In this document: one piece after another, positions 9,920 through 18,692 of the stretch
How the letters are laid out: each line of letters begins with the position of its first letter
Position numbering within the stretch: position 1 is the stretch's first letter
From: PALSA-1353 sp050014015
GTDB lineage: Bacteria; Planctomycetota; Phycisphaerae; Tepidisphaerales; Tepidisphaeraceae
Direction: 5' to 3'
Length of the DNA stretch: 64,000 nucleotides
NCBI GenBank assembly: GCA_050014015.1
Contig: JBEKEC010000023.1
Coordinates: 1-64,000, forward strand
Program-made: the position numbers and the translations under genes
The notes under the pieces: model-generated
The model's input: the letters and a program-made list of their open reading frames with translations, nothing else
Told to the model about the DNA's origin: nothing
The model's database searches: none

Positions 9920-9991
9920 CTCTCCATCGTCAATTCGGAAAAGTAATCGGGATTCGTTATTGAGTCAATTGAGGACCTTGGCGACGAAAAT

Positions 9992-10047
9992 CGGCCGGAG
10001 GCCCGGCCGGCTCAATTTCGAAGCAGAGCCGGCCGGTCCTCCGGTCG
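9992..10047. repeat. Long GC-rich inverted repeat
   Basis: The left arm (9992-10013) and right arm (10025-10047) are complementary over about 22 bp with a few mismatches, built from CGGCCGGAGG-like words, around an 11-nt loop. It lies between the start of the DUF2142 gene and the stop of the HtrA gene. It could terminate HtrA transcription, although no T-run follows, or it may be a dispersed hairpin repeat. Confidence 0.7.
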
Positions 10048-10085
10048 GTCTTCGGCACCCGAAAGTCTGGCTGACCCGTTAGACT

Positions 10086-11654
10086 TTATTTCTGCGCCTC
10101 GTTGGATTTGAGGAATACAAACTGCGAGCCTTCTTTGCTGGCGATGTAAAGGGGCACGCCTTTGGACAAATCGACCTTCTTCAAAGCATCGACCGCTTCG
10201 GCGGCGTTGTGAACGGGAGTGCGTCCAACCTCGGTGATGACGTCGCCTTCCCGAAGGCCCGCCAAGGCGGCGACGGAGTTGCGTTCCACGCCGGTGATCA
10301 CGGCGCCCGACCTCACGTCGCCCAGGCCAAGGGACTGGGCCGTCTGGGCGTCAAGCGTCTTGAGCGTCATGCCCAGGGCCGCGGGGGATTGGGCCTCCTC
10401 ATTTGCCGGTCCCGGATTCTCGCCGTTCTCCCCGTGGCCGAGGATCGCCGCGATATCTTCAGGCTGATCGCCCAGGGTGATCTGCACGTCCAGCTCCTTC
10501 TGGTTGCGGAAGACGTGCAGGGTGATGGAGGTGTTCGGGGCCATATCGGCGATCGTGTTGCGAAGCTGTTGGACGTCGGTGAGCGGCTGGCCGTTGATCG
10601 CGGTGATGATATCGCCGTGATGAAGTTTTCCGGACGCCGGGAAGTTGGGGAACGTCTCGACGACGAGAACTCCGCCGCTGCCCTGATATCCCAGATATTT
10701 GGCGACATCAGGCTCGTCGGAGACGCTCTTGATGCTGATGCCGAGCCAGCCGCGAACCACTTTGCCGTGGGATTTCAGAGCGGTGTAAACCTCTTTCGCC
10801 TGGTTGGACGGGATGGCGAATCCGATGCCCTGGAATCCGCCGCTGACGGTTGCGATGGCGGTGTTGATGCCGATGACCTCGCCGTGGACGTTCACCAGCG
10901 GCCCACCGCTGTTGCCGGGGTTGATCGGGGCATCGACCTGGATGAAGTTTTCATAATCCTGCGTTTGAAGGATTTCGTTGCGATTGAGCGCGCTGACGAT
11001 CCCGTGGGTCATGGAGCCGACGTATCCGAACGGGCTGCCGAAGGCCATCACCCAGTCGCCTTTTTCAAGGTCGTCGCTATTTCCCCACTTGGCGGGGATG
11101 AGGCGGTCGGCGTTGATCTGAACGACGGCCAGATCGCTCTTGGGATCGGCGCCGAGGAGCTTGACGTCGCTGCCGGTGATCTTGCGGCCATCGGAGAGCG
11201 TGATCTCCATTCTGCTGGCATCGCCGGCGACGTGGTTGTTGGTCAGGACGTACCCGTGGCCGTTCTCGGCATCCATGATGACGCCGCTGCCGGTGCCGGT
11301 TTCATCGAGACCCTGATCGTTTCCAGAGCCGTCGTCGAAGTTGGGGACATCGCCGAATCCATGCTCGTGCAAAAATCGGCGGAGTTCGTCGTTGTCTGGA
11401 ATGCGCGAGCGCGACTCTTTGATCGTCTTGTGGACCTTGATTTGAACGACGGATGGCTCGACGACCTTGCCAATGTGACGGAATACGGTGGAAAGGTCCT
11501 CGACGGTGGAAAGTTGATCGCGGGTGGACTGGACGTCCGCCTCGGCGCGGGCGAATTCCACGCGCTCCAGGATCGGCCGGCCGCCGAAATAACCCGCCGC
11601 AATCGCCGAAAGACTTAGAACCGCCACCCCGAATCCTGACCGCATCAGTTTCAT
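10086..11654 (-). CDS. HtrA/Deg-family periplasmic serine protease with two PDZ domains
   Basis: A 522-residue Do-like protease involved in envelope protein quality control. An N-terminal membrane anchor or signal (MKLMRSGFGVAVLSLSAIAA) precedes a trypsin-like domain. The catalytic triad is visible: H141 in LTNNHVAG, D174 in PKSDLAVVQI and S249 in NPGNSGGPL. Two PDZ domains follow (about 300-400 and 430-515), the first starting near GWLGISIKSV and the second near LGMTLKTLD. The long insert before the His (residues 80-120) is acidic. The ATG at 11654 has a clear AAGGAG ribosome binding site. It reads in the same direction as panB, which ends upstream at 11693, so the two may be cotranscribed. 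Confidence 0.95.
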   Translation of the reverse strand: MKLMRSGFGVAVLSLSAIAAGYFGGRPILERVEFARAEADVQSTRDQLSTVEDLSTVFRHIGKVVEPSVVQIKVHKTIKESRSRIPDNDELRRFLHEHGFGDVPNFDDGSGNDQGLDETGTGSGVIMDAENGHGYVLTNNHVAGDASRMEITLSDGRKITGSDVKLLGADPKSDLAVVQINADRLIPAKWGNSDDLEKGDWVMAFGSPFGYVGSMTHGIVSALNRNEILQTQDYENFIQVDAPINPGNSGGPLVNVHGEVIGINTAIATVSGGFQGIGFAIPSNQAKEVYTALKSHGKVVRGWLGISIKSVSDEPDVAKYLGYQGSGGVLVVETFPNFPASGKLHHGDIITAINGQPLTDVQQLRNTIADMAPNTSITLHVFRNQKELDVQITLGDQPEDIAAILGHGENGENPGPANEEAQSPAALGMTLKTLDAQTAQSLGLGDVRSGAVITGVERNSVAALAGLREGDVITEVGRTPVHNAAEAVDALKKVDLSKGVPLYIASKEGSQFVFLKSNEAQK

Positions 11655-11692
11655 GTAAAACTCCTTGATCTATTCCTTAGGCAATGGGAAGC

Positions 11693-12520
11693 TCATTTTC
11701 CACCGGATTTTTCATAATTGTGCTCGGCGGCGGGATATTTCCCGGCAGCGACGAGCGCGACGTATTGGCGAAACGCCTGGAGCATCGGCGTCGCCAGATC
11801 GCCGAGGCTGGGCACAAACTTCGGCTTGTGCGCGGTCAGGCCCAAGGCGTCGTGGGTGACGAACACGTACCCATGGCACGCCGGCCCGGCGCCGCAACCG
11901 ATCACCGGCACGGAAACGGCCTCGACCACGGCGGCCGAAACATCCGGCGGAACGGCTTCGAGCAAAACCGCCGCGGCCCCCGCGCGCACCAGCCGGGACG
12001 ACAAGTCAACGATACGCTCCGCTTCCTGCGCGGTTCGGCCCTGGGTTTTGTATTCCCCCAGCAATCCAATCGACTGCGGGCGCAACCCCACGTGGGCCAT
12101 CACCGCGATACCGGCGTCGGCAAGCCTGCCGACCAGCCGCAGGTGGCCTGCGGCCGCCTCTATCTTCACACAGTCGCAGCCCGAAAGTTGCACCATCCGG
12201 ATCACGTTTTTGACGCCCTGAGCGGCCGAGGCCTGGTAGGACCCGAACGGCATGTCCGAGATCAGCAAGCACTTGGGGGCGCCGCGGCGCACGGCGGCGG
12301 TCAATTCGATCAGGAACGCCAGCGGAATCGGAAGAGTGGTTGGATGTCCGAGAATCACGCCGGCGGCCGAGTCGCCGACCAACAACGCCGGAACCCCCGC
12401 CTCCTGCATCAGCCGGGCCGTCGTGTAATCGTAACAGGTGAGGATCGGCACCTTCGCCCCCGTATCCCTGGCGGCGCGGAGATCGGCCATCGTGAATTTG
12501 CGGGACGTGTCGGAACGCAT
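11693..12520 (-). CDS. panB: 3-methyl-2-oxobutanoate hydroxymethyltransferase (PanB)
   Basis: A 275-residue protein of normal family length. PanB transfers a hydroxymethyl group from 5,10-methylene-THF to 2-oxoisovalerate to give ketopantoate, the first step of pantothenate synthesis, in the cytoplasm. Visible family motifs: LTCYDYTTARL, LLVGDSAAGVILGH (Mg2+ ligand Asp), DMPFGSYQ, CVKIEAA, HVGLRPQS, EYKTQGRT and LLEAVP (catalytic Glu). It lies 38 nt upstream of htrA on the same strand and is divergent from the Uma2 gene. No panC or panD is nearby. Confidence 0.95.
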   Translation of the reverse strand: MRSDTSRKFTMADLRAARDTGAKVPILTCYDYTTARLMQEAGVPALLVGDSAAGVILGHPTTLPIPLAFLIELTAAVRRGAPKCLLISDMPFGSYQASAAQGVKNVIRMVQLSGCDCVKIEAAAGHLRLVGRLADAGIAVMAHVGLRPQSIGLLGEYKTQGRTAQEAERIVDLSSRLVRAGAAAVLLEAVPPDVSAAVVEAVSVPVIGCGAGPACHGYVFVTHDALGLTAHKPKFVPSLGDLATPMLQAFRQYVALVAAGKYPAAEHNYEKSGGK

Positions 12521-12604
12521 GAGTCTCCATTATAGTCGGCATTCGACGGCATGCCGATAGAGGTTACGCGGAGACATTGCTACAATGATTTCAGGAGTCT
12601 AGTC

Positions 12605-13294
12605 ATGTTGGCCACTGCACCTGCCCCTCGGCGTTGGAGCCGAGAAGAATATTATCGTCTTGGCGACCTGGGTTTTTTCCAGGATCAAGGCGTGGAATTG
12701 ATCGATGGAGAGATTTTGGAAAAGTTCTCCGCGCCCGCCGTCCGGCGCTGGAGCCTTGATGAATATTATCGAATGGGCGATCTGGGCTTCTTTCAGGATC
12801 AGCGGGTGGAACTGATCGACGGGGAGATTATTCAAATGGCTCCGCAGAGAGACACGCACGCGGCGGCGGTCAGCCTCGCTTTTAGGGCCGTTTCAAAGAT
12901 TATGCCGGATGCGTTTTGGGTTCGCTGTCAGCTTCCCTTGCGTTTGAGGGAAATGTCCGAACCGGAGCCGGACCTTTCCGTGGTCGAAGGCTGCGAGCGG
13001 GATTATGTCGGCAGGGGGCATCCCACGACGGCCCTATTGGCCCTGGAAGTTTCCGAAACGACTCTGCAATATGACCGCGGAGACAAGGCCGCTCTCTACG
13101 CCAGCGCGGGGATTCAGGATTACTGGATCGTCAACCTGGCGGACCGCCGTGTCGAAGTCTATCGCAACCCTGTTCCCGATGGTTCCGCCAAATTCGGCTT
13201 CCGATATGCCGATTGCTCGGTTTATTCCGCTCAAGACCGGGTCAAACCGCTCGTGGCTGCCGGTGAGATCGCCGTGGTCGATTTGCTGCCGTGA
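12605..13294 (+). CDS. Uma2-family putative endonuclease with duplicated N-terminus
   Basis: A 229-residue Uma2 (DUF820) protein of the PD-(D/E)XK nuclease superfamily. The core is intact: PEPDLSVV (Asp), LALEVSETT (Glu) and DKAALYASAGIQDYWIV. The N-terminal segment of about 37 residues is present twice in tandem: RRWSREEYYRLGDLGFF at about residues 9-39 and RRWSLDEYYRMGDLGFF at about 47-77. The second copy is the one joined to the nuclease core. The ATG at 12605 has AGGAG at 12593-12597. Uma2 genes are abundant in planctomycetes, and their biological role is poorly known. Confidence 0.85.
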   Translation: MLATAPAPRRWSREEYYRLGDLGFFQDQGVELIDGEILEKFSAPAVRRWSLDEYYRMGDLGFFQDQRVELIDGEIIQMAPQRDTHAAAVSLAFRAVSKIMPDAFWVRCQLPLRLREMSEPEPDLSVVEGCERDYVGRGHPTTALLALEVSETTLQYDRGDKAALYASAGIQDYWIVNLADRRVEVYRNPVPDGSAKFGFRYADCSVYSAQDRVKPLVAAGEIAVVDLLP

Positions 13295-13354
13295 TCCGCT
13301 GCTCCGCATTCCGTCTTTGTCCCTGCTACAATCCGAAAGTTGAAAGGATGATCC

Positions 13355-14353
13355 GTGGGCTGGCAGGACCGTGATTATTCTCGTGGCCAATCGTATGGCG
13401 CCAATCCTCTGATGTGGCTGGTCAGCGGATCGGTCCCGCTGTTTGTCGCGTTCGGGATTCGCGTCCGAGCGCACGCTTCGCTGATCATTTTCATTGCGAT
13501 CACGCTCCTGCTTTCCGACCTCGGTGCGCGAAATGCCATCGTGTCGATGACCATATTGTTCGGCAGCGTGCTGCTGCACGAGTTCGGACATTGTTTTGCG
13601 GCGCGTTGGGTCGGCGGGCATGCGGAGGACATTCTAATGTGGCCCTTGGGCGGGCTGGCCTCCGTTGACCCGCCGCGCCGCCCGTTGCCCAGCTTCATTA
13701 CCACGGCGGCGGGACCCGCGGTCAATCTTGTCATTTGCATCCTCACCGGAACCGCGATTGCCGTGCTGAACCGGTCGGCTTCCGCCGTTCCCTGGTTCCC
13801 CGTGCGGCGCGGACTGACGACCTACGTACCGCATGACTGGACGACGTATTATCTGTGGTGGATCTTCCTGGTTAACTATGCACTTTTGGTTTTCAACTTG
13901 CTGATGGTGTTCTATCCATTCGACGGCGGACGCATGGTCCAGGAAATCCTGTGGGCCATTTTTGGGTATTACAAGTCGATGCGATTTGCCGTCGTGACCG
14001 GGATGGTTGGCGCCGTGCTGGTGGCCATGATCGGATTCGCCGCGTGGAACCTGATGCTGGTTTTGATCGCGGCTTTCGGGTTCATGGCTTGCCTTCAGCA
14101 AAGGCGGATGCTGCTGGAAGCGGGGCCGTACGGATTTGATGACGTTGATTACGGCCAAAGTCTGTTTGACGCGCCGAAGCAACGGAGAACCAGTCTTCGG
14201 GCCAAAAAACGAATGCAGCGCCAGGCCATTCGTTTGCACGCCGAGCGGCACAAAATTGATCGCATCCTCGCCAAAGTCAGCGCCAAGGGCATGCATTCGC
14301 TCACCTGGTGGGAGAAGCGGACGCTGCGGAAAGGGACGGAGAGGATGAGGTGA
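13355..14353 (+). CDS. M50 (site-2 protease-like) membrane metalloprotease with C-terminal DUF6576-like tail
   Basis: A 332-residue polytopic membrane protein. The zinc-binding motif HEFGH is at residues 75-79, followed by AAGPAVNL, and the third ligand region is YPFDGGRM (Asp about 190). This layout is that of the M50/S2P intramembrane protease family. After the last membrane helix a cytosolic basic tail ends with ILAKVSAKGMHSLTWWEKRT, which resembles the short C-terminal domain found on bacterial rhomboid proteases. The start is GTG with GAAAGG just upstream (an ATG at 13348 is out of frame). The substrate is unknown. Confidence 0.85.
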   Translation: MGWQDRDYSRGQSYGANPLMWLVSGSVPLFVAFGIRVRAHASLIIFIAITLLLSDLGARNAIVSMTILFGSVLLHEFGHCFAARWVGGHAEDILMWPLGGLASVDPPRRPLPSFITTAAGPAVNLVICILTGTAIAVLNRSASAVPWFPVRRGLTTYVPHDWTTYYLWWIFLVNYALLVFNLLMVFYPFDGGRMVQEILWAIFGYYKSMRFAVVTGMVGAVLVAMIGFAAWNLMLVLIAAFGFMACLQQRRMLLEAGPYGFDDVDYGQSLFDAPKQRRTSLRAKKRMQRQAIRLHAERHKIDRILAKVSAKGMHSLTWWEKRTLRKGTERMR

Positions 14354-14465
14354 AAACTCGAAATTCGAAACTCGAATCAAATTCGAAATTCAAATGACGA
14401 AACGCAGACCTGTTTCGAATTTCGAATTTGATTCGTCATTCGAATTTCGAATTTCGAATTTCGGA
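14354..14465. repeat. TTCGAA-type inverted repeat (family A)
   Basis: AT-rich repeat of short units such as TTCGAAATT and TTCGAATTT, arranged as a left half (about 14354-14402) and an inverted right half (about 14413-14462). It can fold into a long hairpin. It lies between the convergent M50 and M16 genes, and the right half supplies the last codons of the M16 gene (ending SEIRNSKFE). Confidence 0.8.
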
Positions 14466-15683
14466 CTTGCTTCGCGGCCCCAGACTCACAATCGTCATCG
14501 GATCAAACGGAAATTCCCGCATGAGATCGCGCAACGAATCCGTCTTGATCGCCAGCAGCGTCTGCATGTCCGTTTCCAGCGATCGATAGCTTTTGTTATA
14601 GAGCCATTGCCCGGCGATGGCGCGGAGCCGGCCCATGGGGACTTCGCCTTCCAGGACAATGCCGCTGGCGATCTTGTTCTTGGCGCGTTCCACTTCGCCG
14701 TCGGTGAGATCGGTTTTGACTCGCTCCAACTCGGCGCGGGCGATTCTTAACGCCTCGTCGGCCCGGTCGGGATTGGTGGTCAGGGAAATGTAAAAGCTCC
14801 CGCAGCCGTCGTGGGGATAGAAGCCGAAATCCGCGTCCTCGGCGATGGCGTTGTCGACCAGCGCCCAATAGAGCCGGCTGCCCTCGGAGTCGCCGATCAC
14901 GTCCGCCAGGACGCGGGCGGCGAAACGCCGCTCGTCCTGGGCGCTGGGGCCGGGCGTCAGGCCCATCGTGTATTGCCGGTTCAACTTGCCGTCCGCCATG
15001 GATTTCCGGTGAGATCGAAACACCGGCGCCGGCTGGCTCCGGGGCGATTCGGACGGCTCCCATTGACCGCAGTATTCTTGCGCAATCGCGACCAGTTGGT
15101 CAAAATCCAGTTTTCCCGCCGCCGCCAGGATCGTGTTCCCCGGCCCATATCGACGCCCGAAATATTCGACCATCTGTTCACGCTTGAGCTTGCGGATCGT
15201 GCCCGCGGCGCCCAGCACGCTCATGCTCAGCGGATGTTTGCCGAAATGCGTTGCCATCAGGGATTCGTAAATCCGATGGCCCGGATCGTCCAGATACATC
15301 GCGATCTCTTCCAGAATCACCTTCTTCTCGGTGTCGAAATCCTCCTGCCGAATGGCCGGCCGGAGCAGATGCGACAGATGCTCGATTGCCGCTTGCGTGA
15401 ATTCCGGCAGGACGTTGGCGAAATAGGCGGTGTTTTCCTGGCTGGTGTAGGCGTTGTAGTTGGCGCCCATCTCGTCGAAGATCCGGTTGACGTCTTCCCA
15501 CGTGTATTTGCCGGAGCCTTTGAACATCATGTGTTCGAGAAAATGGGAAACGCCGTTGATGTCGGCGGATTCGTCGCGGCTGCCGGTGTTGACGTAAAAC
15601 CCGGCGGCGAAGGAATGGGCGTCGGGGTTCGCCTCGGCGATGATCTGAAGCCCGTTGGAAAGTTGCGTGCGATGGAACTTCAT
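14436..15683 (-). CDS. M16 zinc peptidase, catalytic subunit
   Basis: A 415-residue insulinase/processing-peptidase-like protein. The inverted zinc motif HFLEH is at residues 47-51 (H47, E50, H51), with the downstream glutamate in EKKVILEEIAMY. The second half-domain ends with the family's usual NKIASG and alpha/beta segment. No signal peptide is visible. The C-terminal residues are encoded within a TTCGAA repeat, so the 3' end has been eroded or extended by that repeat. It is followed upstream on the same strand by a second M16 gene without the zinc motif; the pair probably forms a heterodimer like other bacterial two-subunit M16 peptidases. Confidence 0.9.
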   Translation of the reverse strand: MKFHRTQLSNGLQIIAEANPDAHSFAAGFYVNTGSRDESADINGVSHFLEHMMFKGSGKYTWEDVNRIFDEMGANYNAYTSQENTAYFANVLPEFTQAAIEHLSHLLRPAIRQEDFDTEKKVILEEIAMYLDDPGHRIYESLMATHFGKHPLSMSVLGAAGTIRKLKREQMVEYFGRRYGPGNTILAAAGKLDFDQLVAIAQEYCGQWEPSESPRSQPAPVFRSHRKSMADGKLNRQYTMGLTPGPSAQDERRFAARVLADVIGDSEGSRLYWALVDNAIAEDADFGFYPHDGCGSFYISLTTNPDRADEALRIARAELERVKTDLTDGEVERAKNKIASGIVLEGEVPMGRLRAIAGQWLYNKSYRSLETDMQTLLAIKTDSLRDLMREFPFDPMTIVSLGPRSKSEIRNSKFE

Positions 15684-15744
15684 TCGGGTAGCTCTGCCTC
15701 CAATTTATGGACGCCAGCGGCGCTTGGGCATGACGAAAGGAATG

Positions 15745-15815
15745 GAACCACGGATTACACGGATAACACGGATAAAATCAGTTCCAATCCGTGCAATCCG
15801 TGTAATCCGTGGTTC
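15745..15815. repeat. CACGGAT-unit inverted repeat (family B)
   Basis: Left arm 15745-15773 and right arm 15787-15815 pair at 27 of 29 positions around a 13-nt loop. Each arm is three tandem 9-nt units of the form nnCACGGAT with a variable dinucleotide. It lies between the two M16 genes. A second, more diverged copy is at 44014-44157. Confidence 0.9.
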
Positions 15816-15850
15816 AATTCTCCGCCTCTTCCGCTTATACGTTGTTTGCG

Positions 15851-17107
15851 TCATGATTCAGGTACCCGCAACGCTTTGGGTCCGACCGTCACGATCGTAA
15901 ACGGGCCCGGTTTGTGATCGCGCAAATACCCGTTCACGCGGTCGAGGGTCAGGCTGTCGATTTCGCGCTCGATTTCATCCAAAGTACGGATTCGCCCGCG
16001 CATGAAAAAGTCGTGGGCGATCGCGCCGCAGCGGGCGGACGTCGATTCGCCCTGCATGATCGTGCTGGCCTTGAGTCCGATCTTGGCCCGGTCCAATTCC
16101 GGCTGGGTGATTCCCTCGCGCAGCCGGTGAATTTCAGACACAATGCAATCCAGCGTGGCCTGGGCGCGGTCGTTGCTCGAGCCGGCGTACCCGAGAATCG
16201 CGCCCATGGATTTCAGGCTCGTATATCCAGCCCAGACGCTGTAGCACAAAGCGCGCTTTTCCCGGACTTCGGAGAATAGCCGGCTGCTCATTCCGCCGCC
16301 GAAGGCTTCCATGACGGCGCGAATGGCGTAGTAATCCGGATCGTTTTCCGGCGCGGCCCAATAGGCGATCCCAATGTGCGTCTGCTCGCTCGTTTGCTTG
16401 ACGTGGTGAAGCGGCCCCTTCGGGGGCAGCAGCTTCAGCTTAGCCTCCGGCCCGGCGGGCAAATCGCCAAAATGCTTTGCCGCCTCGTCCCTGATCCGCT
16501 CGAAGTCGATGTTGCCGGCCAGCGCCAGAATCGCGCCGTTGGCGTGATAGCGGCGATGCCAATCGGCGCGGCACGCTTGGAGCGTGAGTTTTTTCAGATC
16601 GCCCGGCTGACCCATCGGGTTCCTTCCCAGCGGGAACGGCAGGAACCACTCGCGCAGTTTCACCAGCAGCATCTGACGCGGATCATCTTCCAATCCCTTG
16701 AGCGACTGAAGCGCCAGATCGCGCGCCGCCTTGAAACCCGCCGCCGGCAGATGGGGCCGGCGGACGATGTCGGCATAAGCCGCCAGAGATTCGACGACCC
16801 GGTCGGCCACGGCGGCGCAGGAGAATCGCGTATGATCGACGCTGACGCTGGCGGAGCGCTGAAGTCCGAGGCTATCGAGATAATCGGTCAATTGCCGGCT
16901 GTCGCGCTCGCCCGCGCCGCGCAGGACCAGATCGGACAGGACGGTCGCCAGGCCGGACCGGTCCTTCGGATCACCCGCCGACCCGGCCGGCAACATGAGC
17001 GTCATCGCCGCCGATTGCACCGCCGGCATCTTTTCGCCGAGCAGGGTCAGGCCGTTGTCAAACGTATGCTGGAAAAACTGTTGCGCCAAACCAAACTCCG
17101 TTCCCAA
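15851..17107 (-). CDS. M16 peptidase family protein, non-catalytic subunit
   Basis: A 418-residue M16-fold protein whose N-terminus (FQHTFDNGLTLLGEKMPAVQ) and later segments (HIGIAYWAAPENDPDYYA, GGGMSSRLFSEVREKRALCY) fit the family. At the position of HxxEH it reads GLATVLSDLVLRG, so it has no zinc ligands. It is probably the non-catalytic partner of the neighbouring M16 protein at 14436-15683. The listed start is a TTG without a clear ribosome binding site, so the exact N-terminus is uncertain. A repeat hairpin separates the two genes. Confidence 0.85.
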   Translation of the reverse strand: MGTEFGLAQQFFQHTFDNGLTLLGEKMPAVQSAAMTLMLPAGSAGDPKDRSGLATVLSDLVLRGAGERDSRQLTDYLDSLGLQRSASVSVDHTRFSCAAVADRVVESLAAYADIVRRPHLPAAGFKAARDLALQSLKGLEDDPRQMLLVKLREWFLPFPLGRNPMGQPGDLKKLTLQACRADWHRRYHANGAILALAGNIDFERIRDEAAKHFGDLPAGPEAKLKLLPPKGPLHHVKQTSEQTHIGIAYWAAPENDPDYYAIRAVMEAFGGGMSSRLFSEVREKRALCYSVWAGYTSLKSMGAILGYAGSSNDRAQATLDCIVSEIHRLREGITQPELDRAKIGLKASTIMQGESTSARCGAIAHDFFMRGRIRTLDEIEREIDSLTLDRVNGYLRDHKPGPFTIVTVGPKALRVPES

Positions 17108-17498
17108 TAGGAGGGGGGATTATAGGGATGCAAGGCAACTGTGGGAAACACCGGTCCAACGGCCATTATAAAGCTACGGTTGCAGAATCGGCCTTGGTGT
17201 GCCGTCTACGAAACCCCCATTTTCGATAGCGCCGCGGGGGGTTTTGTCTACGTCTACGGGGGGACCCACTTGAAAAAGCAGCGGTCGGCCATTTTGGCAG
17301 TGTCGGAGATGACCGCATTCGGACCGGGATAATGGTTGCTGGATCGACAACAAAAATGCATCTCCCTCTACATCTATAGCCGGGACGTGAAGCTTTTAGA
17401 CGTGTTTTTGGGAAAGTGCGGATTTTTTGGGAATTAATTTTTCTTTCGCGGTCTTCGCCCGGGCTGGCGAGGCGTCGCGGCCATGTCCAATTTGCCTC
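17108..17498. other. Intergenic region with a C-run/G-run hairpin
   Basis: About 390 bases without a convincing gene. AAACCCCC at 17211-17218 can pair with GGGGGTTTT at about 17236-17244, giving a terminator-like stem with T residues after it on the + strand. A copy of GTCTACG occurs on each side of this stem and again downstream. No upstream + strand gene is visible that it would terminate. Confidence 0.35.
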
Positions 17499-17532
17499 TT
17501 GCCTCCCACAGGATTTATTATATAATAAATCC
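17499..17532 (+). promoter_or_regulatory. Promoter with 22-bp palindromic operator
   Basis: A -35-like TTGCCT (17499-17504) and a -10 TATAAT (17521-17526) are separated by 16 nt. A perfect 22-bp palindrome, ggatttatta-ta-taataaatcc, covers 17511-17532 and so overlaps the -10 box. This is the expected arrangement for autorepression by the ribbon-helix-helix protein encoded directly downstream. Confidence 0.65.
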
Positions 17533-17548
17533 AGTGCAAGGTTTTCAA

Positions 17549-17881
17549 ATGACGAGGTTTCAAATGCAAAGAAAAAGAAAATCGGAGTACGACCGGTTCA
17601 TGGCGCTCTCCGACGCCCAAAAGGATCGCGAGGTTGCGAAGTACGATTCCCCGGCTCCGATTCCCACGAAGCCGCTACGGGCAAAGGACAAGGCCTTGCA
17701 TCGCAAAGCCGAGCGTCGCGCGGGCCGGCCGAAGATCGGCCAAGGCGCGGCAATCGTCCCAGTTAGCATCGAGCGGGGACTGCTCCGGGAGGTGGATGCC
17801 TTCGCCCGGGCCAATCGCCTCAAGAGATCGCAAATGGTGGCCCAGGGCTTGCGTCTGGTGATGCGGAGGAAAGCGTCTTAG
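17549..17881 (+). CDS. Ribbon-helix-helix (CopG-like) DNA-binding protein, antitoxin-like
   Basis: About 110 residues. The N-terminal half is polar (SEYDRFMALSDAQKDREVAKYD) and is followed by a GRP-basic linker. The C-terminal RHH domain has a strand IVPVSIERGLL and helices DAFARANRLKRSQMVAQGLRLVM. Such proteins usually act as antitoxins or small repressors. No toxin gene follows: the next gene is on the other strand. Two starts are possible, 17549 (AAGG upstream) and 17564 (GAGG upstream). The 22-bp palindrome over its promoter supports autoregulation. Confidence 0.7.
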   Translation: MTRFQMQRKRKSEYDRFMALSDAQKDREVAKYDSPAPIPTKPLRAKDKALHRKAERRAGRPKIGQGAAIVPVSIERGLLREVDAFARANRLKRSQMVAQGLRLVMRRKAS

Positions 17882-17964
17882 ATCGGCGAGGCGCACAGAC
17901 CTTCCCCATCTAATCAGCTCGCCTAACTCTCCCGCCGCTGGTGGTGCGATCACGGGAAGTTATC

Positions 17965-18297
17965 TCAAAACCAAATAAACCAACTCACGCTTTCGCGCAC
18001 CCAAACCCCATCAGGACGGGTTTCTTGGTGCCAACGGGGCTTACTAAGTGCAACGCCTACCAAATACGCCCCAACGCCCAGAACAATAAGAATGCCCACC
18101 ATCACGGGCATAGATGGTATCGGATCCGAAAACCGGGAATCTTGTTCAGGAACATGAATAATATGCCTTGGTTGTTGTGCAGTAACCGACGGTTTCGGCA
18201 CTTCTTGCTCATGTCGCAAATAAAGAGTCCCACCAATAAGTATGAGCATTCCCATACCGAGCACAAGAGCCAGAATGATTCCAAAAGACTTGCCCAT
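17965..18297 (-). CDS. Small two-helix membrane protein, unknown function
   Basis: About 110 residues. The chosen ATG has GGGAG upstream. Residues 4-28 form one hydrophobic helix (FGIILALVLGMGMLILIGG), a polar loop of about 35 residues follows, then a second helix (VMVGILIVLGVGAYLVGVAL) and a Trp-rich tail (WVRESVSWFIWF). No family is recognised. The frame is open upstream to 18615, but that part lies in the duplicated DUF1015 fragment read in another frame and is unlikely to be coding. Confidence 0.55.
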   Translation of the reverse strand: MGKSFGIILALVLGMGMLILIGGTLYLRHEQEVPKPSVTAQQPRHIIHVPEQDSRFSDPIPSMPVMVGILIVLGVGAYLVGVALSKPRWHQETRPDGVWVRESVSWFIWF

Positions 18298-18485
18298 AAG
18301 GCTCCCTTCGGCTTGAGCCATCATTTTACCGCACCAACTCTTGCCGCCAAGAGCGGTACCAAAAAAGCTACTTTGAGGCGCAACCACGGTCTTTTGCATG
18401 AAGCTTGAACTGGGCGTCCGGTTGAATTCGCGCGAAGCGGAGAATCGAGACGCAGACTGATCGAGGGGATAACGGGGAAAACGCG

Positions 18486-18601
18486 TCAATGCAACGGATT
18501 CATCACCATCCCCGTGGCCAGCTTGGGATAGAAAAACGTGCTCTTCGGCGGCGTAACTTCGTTGGTCTTGCCTAATTCTTCCAGGGCATGTAGGGACTTG
18601 A
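18486..18601 (-). pseudogene. Duplicated 3' fragment of the DUF1015 gene
   Basis: About 115 bases closely matching the 3' end of the DUF1015 gene at 19345-19455, in the same orientation. Read on the minus strand it keeps the frame and stop codon: LHALEELGKTNEV, then PPKSTFFYPKLATGMV and MNPLH, with one Met-to-Thr change. Identity stops abruptly near 18600. Together with the intact copy it brackets a toxin-antitoxin-like pair as a direct repeat. Confidence 0.85.
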
Positions 18602-18657
18602 ACGGGGACGGACATGAGCGGCGATTATAGGGGCGGCGAGCTATAAGCGAAAACTTG

Positions 18658-18686
18658 TTGAATTCCCTTTCATTTGGGGTTATTAA
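18658..18686 (+). promoter_or_regulatory. Predicted promoter of the toxin-antitoxin pair, leaderless
   Basis: TTGAAT (18658-18663) and TATTAA (18681-18686) are separated by 17 nt. The ATG of the next gene begins 7 nt after the -10 box, so transcription would start at or next to the start codon, giving a leaderless message. No ribosome binding site is visible upstream of that ATG. Confidence 0.45.
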
Positions 18687-18692
18687 ACCCGT

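Noticed and set aside
10209..11618. 469-codon + strand open frame
   Set aside because: Antisense to the HtrA gene, whose catalytic triad is intact.
14354..14465. Possible CRISPR array from repeated TTCGAATTT words
   Set aside because: Units are 7-9 nt with no spacer sequence of fixed length, and the right half is inverted.
18298..18615. N-terminal extension of the small membrane protein at 17965
   Set aside because: That stretch is a duplicated DUF1015 fragment read in the wrong frame and a downstream ATG has a ribosome binding site.
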